Shown here piece after piece: positions 7,423 to 15,264 of a DNA stretch of 32,296 nt. The first letter of the stretch is position 1. Every line of letters begins with the position of its first letter. The stretch is from Gemmatimonadota bacterium (GTDB lineage: Bacteria > Gemmatimonadota > Gemmatimonadetes > Longimicrobiales > Gaopeijiaceae). The stretch spans positions 1-32,296 of the forward strand of contig JAUQOX010000004.1 of assembly GCA_030550695.1 (NCBI GenBank). Direction: 5' to 3'. A model generated the notes under the pieces. The model had not been told where the DNA came from and searched no databases. It was given only the letters and a program-made list of their open reading frames with translations. A program made the translations under genes and the position numbers.

Positions 7423-8085
7423 ATGGAGTGGTGGCTTCTTCCCCTTCTGGGGGGGCTTCTGGCCTTGGACCAAACCTCTTTCGGCCAGTTCATGGTGTCC
7501 AGGCCCCTGGTGGGGGGGACGGTGGTGGGCTGGGTGCTGGGTGAACCCATGTTGGGGTTCCTCCTCGGGGGGATCATGGAACTCTGCTTCCTGCCGGCGG
7601 TTCCCACGGGGGGAGGTCAGGTCCCTGAGGGCGGGCCGGCGGTGGGGGTGGGGGTATGGGCGGCGGATTCCCTGGAAGGCGAAGGGGGGTTGGCCCTGGG
7701 GCTGGCGCTGGGCCTCCTCTGGGCCTGGCTGGGATCGGTCTCGGTCCACCTCCTCAGGGGCTGGAACAGCCGGTGGGTGCCCGTGGATGGTGGGGGGGTG
7801 GGGGTCCGGGCAGGGATGGTGTGGCGGGGCCAGATCGTGGGCCTGGCCAGCGATTTCCTCAGGGGTGGGCTCCTCTGTGCGGGGGGTATGGGGGTGGCTG
7901 CAGTTTTGGCGCCTCTGTTGCGAGGGAGTTGGCCGCTGGGGATGTCGGCCACTCTGGCTGTCCTGGCGATGGGAGGCTCCCTCGCCGTGGGAGGGCTCCT
8001 GGCTCTCTGGGAAAAGGGGGGCAAGCGGTGGCGGGTCTTCCTGGCGGGGTGCGGCCTCGGGGTGGCCTGGGGAGTGCTGACGTGA
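7423..8085 (+). CDS. Mannose-family PTS EIIC membrane component
   Basis: Inner-membrane channel subunit that works with EIID in sugar translocation. The 220-residue, very hydrophobic protein has six or so predicted membrane segments and family-like stretches: ALDQTSFGQFMVSRPLVGGT near the N terminus and FLLGGIMELCFLPAVPTGG, matching the E. coli ManY pattern. It is shorter than ManY (about 266 residues). The ATG at 7423 is 21 bases after EIIB, with GGGAGGAG upstream. The stop overlaps the EIID GTG start in GTGA. The EIIB-EIIC-EIID order is standard for the family. Confidence 0.9.
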   Translation: MEWWLLPLLGGLLALDQTSFGQFMVSRPLVGGTVVGWVLGEPMLGFLLGGIMELCFLPAVPTGGGQVPEGGPAVGVGVWAADSLEGEGGLALGLALGLLWAWLGSVSVHLLRGWNSRWVPVDGGGVGVRAGMVWRGQIVGLASDFLRGGLLCAGGMGVAAVLAPLLRGSWPLGMSATLAVLAMGGSLAVGGLLALWEKGGKRWRVFLAGCGLGVAWGVLT

Positions 8086-8831
8086 AGCGGATCTCCAGGT
8101 GGGCTCAGGTCTCGAGCTTCCTGAGGCTCTTCGCGTTGCAGGCCTCATGGAACTATCGGACGTTGCAGGGTAACGGGTTTGCTTTCGCCGTCCTCCCCAT
8201 CCTCCGGCAGGTCCACGAGGGGAACGCCGAAGGGCTGGAGGGCGCCCTGAGTCGGCACATCGGGCACTTCAACGCCCATCCTTACCTGGCGGGGCTGGCG
8301 GTGGGGGCGGTGGCCCGCATGGAGGCGGACGGGAGAGACCCGGAGGAGATCCGCCGGTTCAAGCTGGCCGTGAAAGGCCCCCTGGGGAGTTTGGGAGATG
8401 CCTTGATCTGGAGCGGGTGGCGCCCCACCCTCTTGTTGGCGGCCATGGTGGTGGGCCTGGTCACCGGGAGGCCCGGTCTGGCGGTGGGGGCGTTTCTCAT
8501 CGCGTACAACTTGGGCCACCTGGCCCTGAGGCTCTTGGGCTTTCGGATCGGCTGGGAGTACGGAAGCCAAGTGGGCGATGCCCTGAGGCGGCTCGGTCTG
8601 TCGAAGAAGGCGGATGTCTTGCAGTCGCTGGGGGTCCTGCAGTTGGGGCTCCTGGTGGGGGTTCTGGCGGCCGAGTCCCTGGGGCAGGGGTGGTGGGGCG
8701 GGGTGGCCGTAGCCTTGGGAGGTATGGGGATTTGGGTCGGCAGCCGGGTGGGCCCCAGAATCTGGCGGGTATGTCTTTGGCTCCTCGTGGGTACGCTGGG
8801 TTTGGTGCATTTGGGGGGAGTCTGGGGATGA
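8082..8831 (+). CDS. Mannose-family PTS EIID membrane component
   Basis: Second membrane subunit, unique to the mannose PTS family. The start is GTG 8082, overlapping the EIIC stop by four bases, giving 249 residues; the frame is open upstream but that part is a shadow of EIIC. The hallmark LQASWNYRTLQGNGFAFAVL lies near residues 22-41, followed by FNAHPYLAGLAVGAVARME and FKLAVKGPLGSLGDALIW, all typical of EIID. The C-terminal part has several hydrophobic segments. It is somewhat shorter than ManZ (about 283 residues). The stop overlaps the HPr ATG in ATGA. Confidence 0.92.
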   Translation: MKRISRWAQVSSFLRLFALQASWNYRTLQGNGFAFAVLPILRQVHEGNAEGLEGALSRHIGHFNAHPYLAGLAVGAVARMEADGRDPEEIRRFKLAVKGPLGSLGDALIWSGWRPTLLLAAMVVGLVTGRPGLAVGAFLIAYNLGHLALRLLGFRIGWEYGSQVGDALRRLGLSKKADVLQSLGVLQLGLLVGVLAAESLGQGWWGGVAVALGGMGIWVGSRVGPRIWRVCLWLLVGTLGLVHLGGVWG

Positions 8832-9112
8832 GCGAGGTCCATCAGGTGAAAGCGGCGTCCGTGGAGGTGGTGAACCGGGCAGGGGTGCACGCCCGTCCGG
8901 CTGCAGCGTTGGTGAAGGCTGCCGGCCGGTTCCGCTCGGAAATCCACGTGGAAAAGGACGGCCTGCGGGTGAACGCCAAGTCCATTATGGGGGTTCTTAT
9001 GCTTGCGGCTGAGCAAGGATCCACCCTCCGATTCACCGCCGTGGGGCCTGATGCAGAAGAGGCGCTGGCAACCCTCACGGAACTGGTACGGCGGGGGTTC
9101 GAGGAAGAGTGA
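8828..9112 (+). CDS. ptsH: Phosphocarrier protein HPr
   Basis: Central PTS phosphocarrier between EI and EIIA. The 94-residue protein shows the active-site histidine His21 in NRAGVHARPAAALVKAA and the regulatory serine Ser52 in NAKSIMGVLMLAAEQGS, the site that HPr kinase modifies. Both sites are intact, so this HPr should be able to act in sugar transport and as an HprK target. ATG 8828 overlaps the EIID stop (ATGA). It lies between the permease genes and EI, so the general and sugar-specific PTS proteins are one unit here. Confidence 0.95.
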   Translation: MSEVHQVKAASVEVVNRAGVHARPAAALVKAAGRFRSEIHVEKDGLRVNAKSIMGVLMLAAEQGSTLRFTAVGPDAEEALATLTELVRRGFEEE

Positions 9113-9128
9113 GGCAAGGGGGACGACC

Positions 9129-10916
9129 ATGTCCATCGTCCGGGACGGGTTCGGGGTTTCGGAAGGGATTGTGGAAGGCACGATCCACCTGCTGAACTGG
9201 GGGGTACCGGAGGTGGCCCACAGCAGGGTGGAGGAGGGCCAGGTGGAGGAGGAGGTGGGGCGATTCCAACAGGCGGTGGAAGAGACCCGGGCGGATCTGG
9301 AACGACTTCGGAGCCAGGCCTCGGAGCGCCTCGGTGCCCTGGAGGGACGCATCTTCGATCCCCAGCTCCTCATGCTGGAAGATGCGGAGGTGGTGGATCG
9401 AACCATCGAATACATCCGAGAGAATCGCCTGACGGCGGCCCAGGCCTTCGAGTGGCGGATCCTGGAACTCCAGGCCCAGTGGAATCGGACCTTTAACCCC
9501 ATGGTCTTGGACCGCCTGAATGACCTGGAAGATCTCCACGTCCGACTCCTCCACCGGATTCTAGGGCTCCCGGATCCCCTCACCCCCCCGACTCCTGATG
9601 CTCCGGCGATCCTGGTGGCCCACAACCTCACCCCGAGCATGGTGGTGCAGTTCGATACCGGCCTGATCCGGGGCATTGCCACCGACCGGGGCACCCGGAC
9701 GTCCCACTGGGTCATCCTGGTGCGTTCCCTGGGCATCCCGGCGGTGGTGGGGCTGGATACCATCACCCAGCTGGCCCGCCAAGGGCAGGAGGCCATTCTG
9801 GACGGCCGGATCGGCCGCATCATCCTGGAGCCCGACCAGCAGGATCGGCGGATCTTTCGGGGGCGGGTCCTCCAGCTCAAGGAGTGGGAGGAGGAGGTGC
9901 GGCGGCTGGCCACCCTGGAGCCTGTGACCAAGGACGGGCAGCCCATCGCCCTTCGGGCCAATCTGGATCTCCCCAGCGAAGCAGGGGCGGCTCGGGACCA
10001 CGGAGCCCAGGGAGTCGGACTGCTCCGAACGGAATTCCTCGTGGTGGGCCGCAAGACGCTTCCGGACGAGGAGGAGCAGTATCGGGAGTATCGGGCGGTG
10101 GCCGAGACCTTCCCCACCTATGCGGTGGTGGTCCGGACCTTCGACCTCGGGGGAGACAAGTTCCCCATGTTTCTCCACATGCCGCCGGAAGAGAATCCCT
10201 TTCTGGGATGGCGGGCCATCCGGGTGTGTCTGGACGAGCCCGAGCTCTTCCGCCCGCAACTGCGGGCCTTGTTGCGGGCCACGGCCCACGGGGACGTACG
10301 GATCATGCTCCCCATGGTGAACAACGTGGACGAGGTCCTGCAGGTCCGGGCCATGCTCAAGGAAGAGGAAGATCGGCTTTCCGAGCAGGGGATTCCCTTC
10401 AACTCCGGTTACAAACTCGGTCTTCTGATCGAAACCCCCGCGGCGGCTCTGGACGCGGTGGCCTTGGCCCGCCATGCGGATTTCTTTTCCATCGGTACGA
10501 ACGACCTCGTCCAATACACCCTCGCCGTAGACCGCACCAACAGCCGGCTGGCGGGGCTCTACAACCCCTTCCATCCCGCTGTCCTCCGCCTCATCCACCA
10601 GGTGGCGCGGGTGGCTCGGGCGGCGGGCATCGAGGTAAGCGTGTGTGGCGAGGTGGCGGCCAATCCTCTGGGCGCCTTCCTGTTCCTCGGCCTGGACATC
10701 CACTCCCTTTCGGTGGCTTGGCCCGCTTTGGGGGAGATCAAGAAAGTGATCCGCGAACTGCGGGTGGAAGACGCCCGGAAAGCAGTAGCCCGGGCTCTGG
10801 CCGCCGGATCCGCCCAAGAGGTGGTGGACTGCTTGGTGGAAGGGATCGGAAACAGTTTGGATCTTTCCGCCTTCGCAGGCCGCTGGAACCTCCGCCTGCC
10901 CCCACGCCCCCGCTGA
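9129..10916 (+). CDS. ptsI: PTS enzyme I (PEP-protein phosphotransferase)
   Basis: Autophosphorylates with phosphoenolpyruvate and phosphorylates HPr; cytosolic dimer in relatives. At 595 residues it is near the family length (about 575). In order: an N-terminal HPr-binding helical part, the phosphohistidine His193 in GTRTSHWVILVRSLGIPAVV, GVGLLRTEFLVVGR, the PEP-binding FDLGGDKFPMF and EENPFLGWRAIR, the signature DFFSIGTNDLVQYTLAVDRT, and the catalytic cysteine in VSVCGEVAANP. The ATG at 9129 follows AAGGGGG at 9116-9122. Oddities: the usual GGRTSHTAI is GTRTSHWVI, and CGEMAGDP is CGEVAANP. The catalytic residues themselves are kept, so it is probably active. Confidence 0.94.
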   Translation: MSIVRDGFGVSEGIVEGTIHLLNWGVPEVAHSRVEEGQVEEEVGRFQQAVEETRADLERLRSQASERLGALEGRIFDPQLLMLEDAEVVDRTIEYIRENRLTAAQAFEWRILELQAQWNRTFNPMVLDRLNDLEDLHVRLLHRILGLPDPLTPPTPDAPAILVAHNLTPSMVVQFDTGLIRGIATDRGTRTSHWVILVRSLGIPAVVGLDTITQLARQGQEAILDGRIGRIILEPDQQDRRIFRGRVLQLKEWEEEVRRLATLEPVTKDGQPIALRANLDLPSEAGAARDHGAQGVGLLRTEFLVVGRKTLPDEEEQYREYRAVAETFPTYAVVVRTFDLGGDKFPMFLHMPPEENPFLGWRAIRVCLDEPELFRPQLRALLRATAHGDVRIMLPMVNNVDEVLQVRAMLKEEEDRLSEQGIPFNSGYKLGLLIETPAAALDAVALARHADFFSIGTNDLVQYTLAVDRTNSRLAGLYNPFHPAVLRLIHQVARVARAAGIEVSVCGEVAANPLGAFLFLGLDIHSLSVAWPALGEIKKVIRELRVEDARKAVARALAAGSAQEVVDCLVEGIGNSLDLSAFAGRWNLRLPPRPR

Positions 10917-10958
10917 GCCGAAACCGTTGAACCCTATCGGCCCCCAGGAGATGCACCC

Positions 10959-12146
10959 TTGAGTTTGAGGCTCTTCACCTCGGAAAGCGTCACGGAAGGT
11001 CACCCGGACAAGATCGCCGACCAGGTAGCCGACGCCATTCTGGATGCCATTCTCTTGCAGGACCCCATGGCACGGGTGGCGGCGGAGGTCCTTGTCACCA
11101 CCGGCATGGCCTTGGTAGCCGGGGAGATCACCACCCGGGCCCAGGTGGATATCCCTGGCCTGGTGCGGAGGACGCTCAGGGAAATCGGCTACGTCCGAGC
11201 CGACTATGGGATCGACGGTTCCACGTGCGCGGTGCTGACGACCCTGGATCAGCAATCGCCGGATATCGCCGGGGGAGTGGACACGGGGGGGGCCGGCGAC
11301 CAGGGGATGATGTACGGCTACGCCACGGCGGAAACCGACACCTTCATGCCGACCCCCATCACCTTGGCCCATGCCCTGACCCGACGCCTGGCGGAGTTGA
11401 GGAAGTCCAAGGAACTGCCCTGGCTTCGGCCGGACGGGAAGGCGCAGGTGACGGTGGAATATGAGGGGGACACGCCCCTCCGGGTCCAGACGGTAGTGGT
11501 CTCCACCCAGCACGATCCCGACGTGTCCCCGGAAGTCCTTCGTCAAGAGGTACTCGACAAGGTGATCCTGGCGGCCATTCCTCCTCACCTCCTGGATCCG
11601 GACCGTTGCACGTTTCATATCAACCCTACCGGCCGGTTCGTGGTAGGGGGCCCCCACGGCGACACGGGTCTCACGGGTCGGAAGATCATGGTGGACACCT
11701 ACGGGGGGTTGGGGCGGCATGGTGGCGGATCTTTCAGCGGGAAGGACGCCACCAAGGTGGACCGTTCGGGGGCGTACGCGGCCAGATGGGTGGCGAAAAA
11801 CATGGTGGCCGCGGGGGCGGCCCGACGCTTCGAGTTGCAGGTGGCCTACGCCATCGGGGTGGCCGAGCCGGTGGCCCTGTATGTGGACACCTTCGGAACG
11901 GGGGTCCGGCCCGACCACGAGCTGGCGGAGGTGGTACGACGGATCTTCGACCTCCGTCCCCGGGCCATCATGGAAAGCCTCCACCTTACCGACCCCATCT
12001 TTCGGCCGGCGGCCGCCTACGGGCATTTCGGCAGGGCCCCGGAAAAACTGCACGTGGGAGAGGGATCCGGCCGGGAGGTGGAGCTGTTTCCATGGGAGAA
12101 ACTGGATAGGGTAGAGGATATCCGCAAAGAGTTGGGTCTGGCTTGA
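10959..12146 (+). CDS. metK: S-adenosylmethionine synthetase
   Basis: Makes S-adenosylmethionine from methionine and ATP. The 395-residue protein has all main motifs: TSESVTEGHPDKIADQ at the N terminus, GAGDQGMMYGYATAET (ATP-binding hexapeptide-like region), INPTGRFVVGGPHGDTGLTG, and the P-loop-like GGGSFSGKDATKVDRSGAYA. The start is TTG 10959 with AGGAG at 10946-10950 eight bases upstream; no ATG or GTG in frame gives a better N terminus. It follows ptsI by 42 bases, too little for a SAM riboswitch, and none is recognisable. The stop overlaps the ahcY start, pairing SAM formation with removal of its by-product. Confidence 0.97.
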   Translation: MSLRLFTSESVTEGHPDKIADQVADAILDAILLQDPMARVAAEVLVTTGMALVAGEITTRAQVDIPGLVRRTLREIGYVRADYGIDGSTCAVLTTLDQQSPDIAGGVDTGGAGDQGMMYGYATAETDTFMPTPITLAHALTRRLAELRKSKELPWLRPDGKAQVTVEYEGDTPLRVQTVVVSTQHDPDVSPEVLRQEVLDKVILAAIPPHLLDPDRCTFHINPTGRFVVGGPHGDTGLTGRKIMVDTYGGLGRHGGGSFSGKDATKVDRSGAYAARWVAKNMVAAGAARRFELQVAYAIGVAEPVALYVDTFGTGVRPDHELAEVVRRIFDLRPRAIMESLHLTDPIFRPAAAYGHFGRAPEKLHVGEGSGREVELFPWEKLDRVEDIRKELGLA

Positions 12147-13525
12147 GGAAGGAACCAGCCCGGAAAATTGCCGGCAAAGGGAAGAAAAGGATCGTGATCC
12201 AGACTTTCGACATTCGAGACCCGTCGCTGGCCCCGGAAGGGCAGCGCCGGACGGCATGGGCCGCCAGGAGCATGCCCGTGCTGGCTGCGATTCGGAGGCG
12301 GTTTGAAGAGGAGCGGCCTTTGGCGGGGGTACGGATTTCCGCCTGCCTGCATGTCACCACCGAGACGGCCGTCTTGATGAGCACTTTGAAGGCGGGTGGG
12401 GCGGACGCCGTGCTCTGTGCCTCCAACCCCCTGAGCACCCAGGATGACGTGGCGGCCCATCTGGTGGTGAACGAGGGCATCCCTGTTTTCGCGGTGCGCG
12501 GGGAGAACGAAGCCCGCTACTACGGGCACATCCAGAAGGCCCTGGCCCATCGCCCGATCCTCACCATGGACGACGGCGCGGACCTGGTGGGGTCCCTGCA
12601 CATGTTGGCCCTGGGCCGTTGGGACGAGCTCGGGCCTGGGGTTCGGGAGTGGGCTGCGAGCCTGGAAACGGCCGAGAGGGACGCGTTGGTGGCGGGGGTG
12701 GTGGGCTCCACGGAGGAGACCACCACGGGCGTCATCCGCCTGAAGGCCATGGCCAGGGAAGGGGTTCTTCGCTTCCCCGTCATTGCCGTCAACGATTCCT
12801 TCACCAAACACCTCTTTGACAATCGTTACGGAACCGGCCAGAGCACCATGGACGGCGTCCTCCGGGCTACGAACCTCCTCCTGGCCGGATCCACCGTGGT
12901 GGTTGCCGGGTATGGCTGGTGTGGGAAGGGGGTGGCCCAGCGGGCCCGGGGAGCCGGGGCCCGGGTGATCGTGACCGAGGTGGACCCCGTCAAGGCACTG
13001 GAAGCCGTCATGGACGGTCTGGAGGTCATGCCCATGGAGGAGGCAGCTCCCCGCGGAGACCTGTTCCTGACCGTCACCGGCGATTTCCATGTCCTTCGCC
13101 CCGAGCACTTCCGGCTCATGAAGGACGGCGCCATCCTGGCCAATGCCGGACACTTCAATGTCGAGATCGATCTGGAAGGGCTTCGATCCATGGCCGACGG
13201 GGAGCCGGTGGTGGTGAGGGAGCACGTAGAAGAGTACCGGGTGAACGGGCGCAGCCTCTTCGTGTTGGGGGAGGGTCGTCTGGTCAATCTGGCGGCCGCC
13301 GAAGGGCATCCCGCCTCGGTCATGGACATGAGCTTCGCGAACCAGGCCCTCGCTGTGGAGTACCTTCTACGGAACCGGGGAAGGCTGGAGCGGCGGGTGT
13401 ACCGCATTCCGGAAGAAATCGACCGACAGATTGCTTCGATGAAACTCGCGGCGATGGGGGTCCGGATCGATTCCCTCACACCGGAGCAGACCCGGTATCT
13501 CTCCTCGTGGACCGAGGGGACCTGA
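12143..13525 (+). CDS. ahcY: Adenosylhomocysteinase, short Thermotoga/archaeal-like form
   Basis: NAD-dependent hydrolysis of S-adenosylhomocysteine to adenosine and homocysteine, clearing the product inhibitor of methyltransferases. Motifs: NPLSTQDDVAAHL, GSTEETTTGVIRLKAM, AVNDSFTKHLFDNRYGTGQS, the NAD-binding GYGWCGKGVAQRA, VTEVDPVKALEAVMDG, and LANAGHFNVEID. The C terminus ends at ...QTRYLSSW plus four residues and lacks the Lys/Tyr tail (PDHYRY-type) of the long eukaryotic and proteobacterial form. TTG 12143 overlaps the metK stop (TTGA) and gives 460 residues. GTG 12194, after AAAAGG, would trim 17 residues and matches the family start about as well. Confidence 0.94.
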   Translation: MRKEPARKIAGKGKKRIVIQTFDIRDPSLAPEGQRRTAWAARSMPVLAAIRRRFEEERPLAGVRISACLHVTTETAVLMSTLKAGGADAVLCASNPLSTQDDVAAHLVVNEGIPVFAVRGENEARYYGHIQKALAHRPILTMDDGADLVGSLHMLALGRWDELGPGVREWAASLETAERDALVAGVVGSTEETTTGVIRLKAMAREGVLRFPVIAVNDSFTKHLFDNRYGTGQSTMDGVLRATNLLLAGSTVVVAGYGWCGKGVAQRARGAGARVIVTEVDPVKALEAVMDGLEVMPMEEAAPRGDLFLTVTGDFHVLRPEHFRLMKDGAILANAGHFNVEIDLEGLRSMADGEPVVVREHVEEYRVNGRSLFVLGEGRLVNLAAAEGHPASVMDMSFANQALAVEYLLRNRGRLERRVYRIPEEIDRQIASMKLAAMGVRIDSLTPEQTRYLSSWTEGT

Positions 13526-13555
13526 GGGTTGGAACGCCAACGAAAAGGGGGGCGT

Positions 13556-14092
13556 GTGGCCACGGTGGTGAAGGTAAGGGTGCAGAGCCTGGGGCTGGAC
13601 CGGGCTACGAACACACCCGTGGTGATCCTTCAGGAAGAGGAGGGGGATCGGATTCTTCCCATCTGGATCGGCCCCAGCGAGGCCAGTGCCATTGCCATGC
13701 AGTTGGCGGCCTGGAGCTTTTCCCGCCCCCTGACCCATGATCTTCTGGTCTCGGTGGTAGGGGGGCTGGGAGGCACCCTGGATCGGGTGATCATCACCAA
13801 GGTCGAAGGAAATACCTACTACGCGGAGCTGGTCCTGCGGCGGGGGGAGGAGATTATTGCCGTGGACGCTCGCCCCTCTGACTCCATTGCCGTGGCCTTG
13901 CGGATGAACGCGCCCATCTTTGCCGAGTCCTCCCTTCTCGAGCGGGTCTCGGTGGAGATCGCCGAGCACGAGTCTCCCGACCTCCCGGCGGGCCCGCCTC
14001 CGCCTGCTCCTCGCCCCGAGGCAGCCCAGGAAAACCTCCAGGACTATCTGAAGCGCCTGACCCCTGAGGATTTCGGGCGCTTCAACCCCTGA
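13556..14092 (+). CDS. Bifunctional nuclease family protein (DUF151)
   Basis: Member of the DUF151/BFN family; relatives have DNase and RNase activity in vitro and are stress-linked in plants and Mycobacterium, but the role here is not known. About 178 residues. The core shows VKVRVQSLGLD, TPVVILQEEEGDRILPIWIGPSEA, RPLTHDLLVSVVGGLGG, TYYAELVLRRGEEIIAVDARPSDSIA (in two adjoining stretches), then a Pro-rich linker and the family-typical C-terminal YLKRLTPEDFGRF. The start is uncertain: TTG 13529 extends the frame, GTG 13556 follows AAGGGGG, and GTG 13565/13568 begin right at the conserved core. It is a few bases from ahcY and from the next gene. Confidence 0.85.
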   Translation: MATVVKVRVQSLGLDRATNTPVVILQEEEGDRILPIWIGPSEASAIAMQLAAWSFSRPLTHDLLVSVVGGLGGTLDRVIITKVEGNTYYAELVLRRGEEIIAVDARPSDSIAVALRMNAPIFAESSLLERVSVEIAEHESPDLPAGPPPPAPRPEAAQENLQDYLKRLTPEDFGRFNP

Positions 14093-14096
14093 AACG

Positions 14097-15254
14097 ATGA
14101 AAGCTTCCGCCTCAGTCCGGGGGAAGGGCCTCTGGGTCCGGACCTCATTGACCATGCTCCTGCTGGTGGCAGGACCTTTTGCCGGCGCAGCCCAAGAATC
14201 GCCGAGGCCCATTCTCAAGGGCAGAGTGAGGATCGGTGAAGGGCCGGCGGAGGGAGGAACGGTGGTGCTCCACCGGATCGCCCGGGAGGGGTCGGGGGAG
14301 GTGGACAGCGTTTCCCTGGCCAGGGGCGGCCAGTTCGAAATCCCTTTGCCCCACCTACCGGACCACGCAGGAAGCTCCGAAATCTTTCTCGCTTCCTACA
14401 AACACGCCGGGCTTGTGTACTTCGGGCTCCCCATCACCGATGTGGCGCAGCTGGACAGTCTCTACCTGATTCAGGCCTACGATACGGCCTCCGTGCCCCC
14501 GGGAGGGGTGGACCTTCCCTTGAGCGGCCGCAGCCTGTTCCTGGAGAAAAGCGGCGAGGGGTGGAGCGTGGCCGATGTGTTCCAGATCCGCCATGAGGGC
14601 TCCCGGACCTGGTACAGTCCGGAAGAAGGGGTGGTGTGGAGCTACCCCCTTCCCGCGGGTGTGGCGAATTTCCGGGCATCGGACTCCGAGTTTCCCTCCG
14701 ATGCCGTCCGCTTCCGTGAAGGCTCCCTCGAACTGCTGGCCCCGCTTCAGCCGGGGGAGCGCTTCCTCATGGTCCGGTACGACTTGCCGGACGGTGAGCT
14801 GGTGATCCCCTTGAAGGGCCACCATGAGCGCCTGGAGGTGCTGGTCCGGGAGCCCGCTCCCGTGGTTGAGGTCATGCCCTTGGTCCCCCACCCTGGTCTG
14901 GAAATGGCCCCGGAGGTCTCGTTCCGCCGCTTCGTGGGGCAGGATCTGGACGGGGGGACCCTTCGGATTCTCCCTCGCCGTGAGCCCTGGCGTCCCCAGG
15001 CTTCGTGGCTGGGCTTGTTTCTCGCAGGCCTCCTGGGTGCCGCCGGCGTCTGGGCCTTTCGGAGGTCGGGAGCGCGGGTCCCCTCAGCGGCTCCAGCGGA
15101 GGGCTCGGGGCCGCTCACCCGCCAGGATGTTCTGTGGCAGGTGGCGGTGCTGGACGAGGAGTTTGCCCGCAAAAAGAACCCCTCCCCTCAGGCCCGGGCG
15201 GAGTACCGGCAGGAGCGAGCCCGCCTCCTGGAGCAACTCCGCCGGCTTCGGTGA
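14097..15254 (+). CDS. Anchored envelope protein of unknown function
   Basis: Function not recognised. The 385-residue protein has a signal peptide (basic start, hydrophobic core TSLTMLLLVAGPFAG, likely cleavage after Ala32). A periplasmic portion of about 265 residues follows, beginning with a segment that looks like a carboxypeptidase-regulatory beta-sandwich (KGRVRIGEGPAEGGTVVLHR). There is one membrane span at about 302-320 (ASWLGLFLAGLLGAAGVWAF) and a cytosolic tail of about 65 residues with a charged helix ending ARLLEQLRRLR. The tail resembles the short helices found at the end of many envelope biogenesis proteins, but that is weak evidence. The ATG is five bases after the DUF151 gene's stop, and recO follows within 11 bases, so it is co-transcribed with housekeeping genes. 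Confidence 0.8.
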   Translation: MKASASVRGKGLWVRTSLTMLLLVAGPFAGAAQESPRPILKGRVRIGEGPAEGGTVVLHRIAREGSGEVDSVSLARGGQFEIPLPHLPDHAGSSEIFLASYKHAGLVYFGLPITDVAQLDSLYLIQAYDTASVPPGGVDLPLSGRSLFLEKSGEGWSVADVFQIRHEGSRTWYSPEEGVVWSYPLPAGVANFRASDSEFPSDAVRFREGSLELLAPLQPGERFLMVRYDLPDGELVIPLKGHHERLEVLVREPAPVVEVMPLVPHPGLEMAPEVSFRRFVGQDLDGGTLRILPRREPWRPQASWLGLFLAGLLGAAGVWAFRRSGARVPSAAPAEGSGPLTRQDVLWQVAVLDEEFARKKNPSPQARAEYRQERARLLEQLRRLR

Positions 15255-15264
15255 GGGATGCCGG

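Noticed and set aside
10917..10958. SAM or SAH riboswitch before metK
   Set aside because: Only 42 bases are available; GCCGA/TCGGC pairing gives a short 5-bp hairpin and no known SAM or SAH fold.
9561..12257. Long minus-strand ORF of 898 codons opposite ptsI and metK
   Set aside because: Antisense shadow in GC-rich DNA; the product has no recognisable domain, while the plus strand encodes EI and MetK with all motifs.
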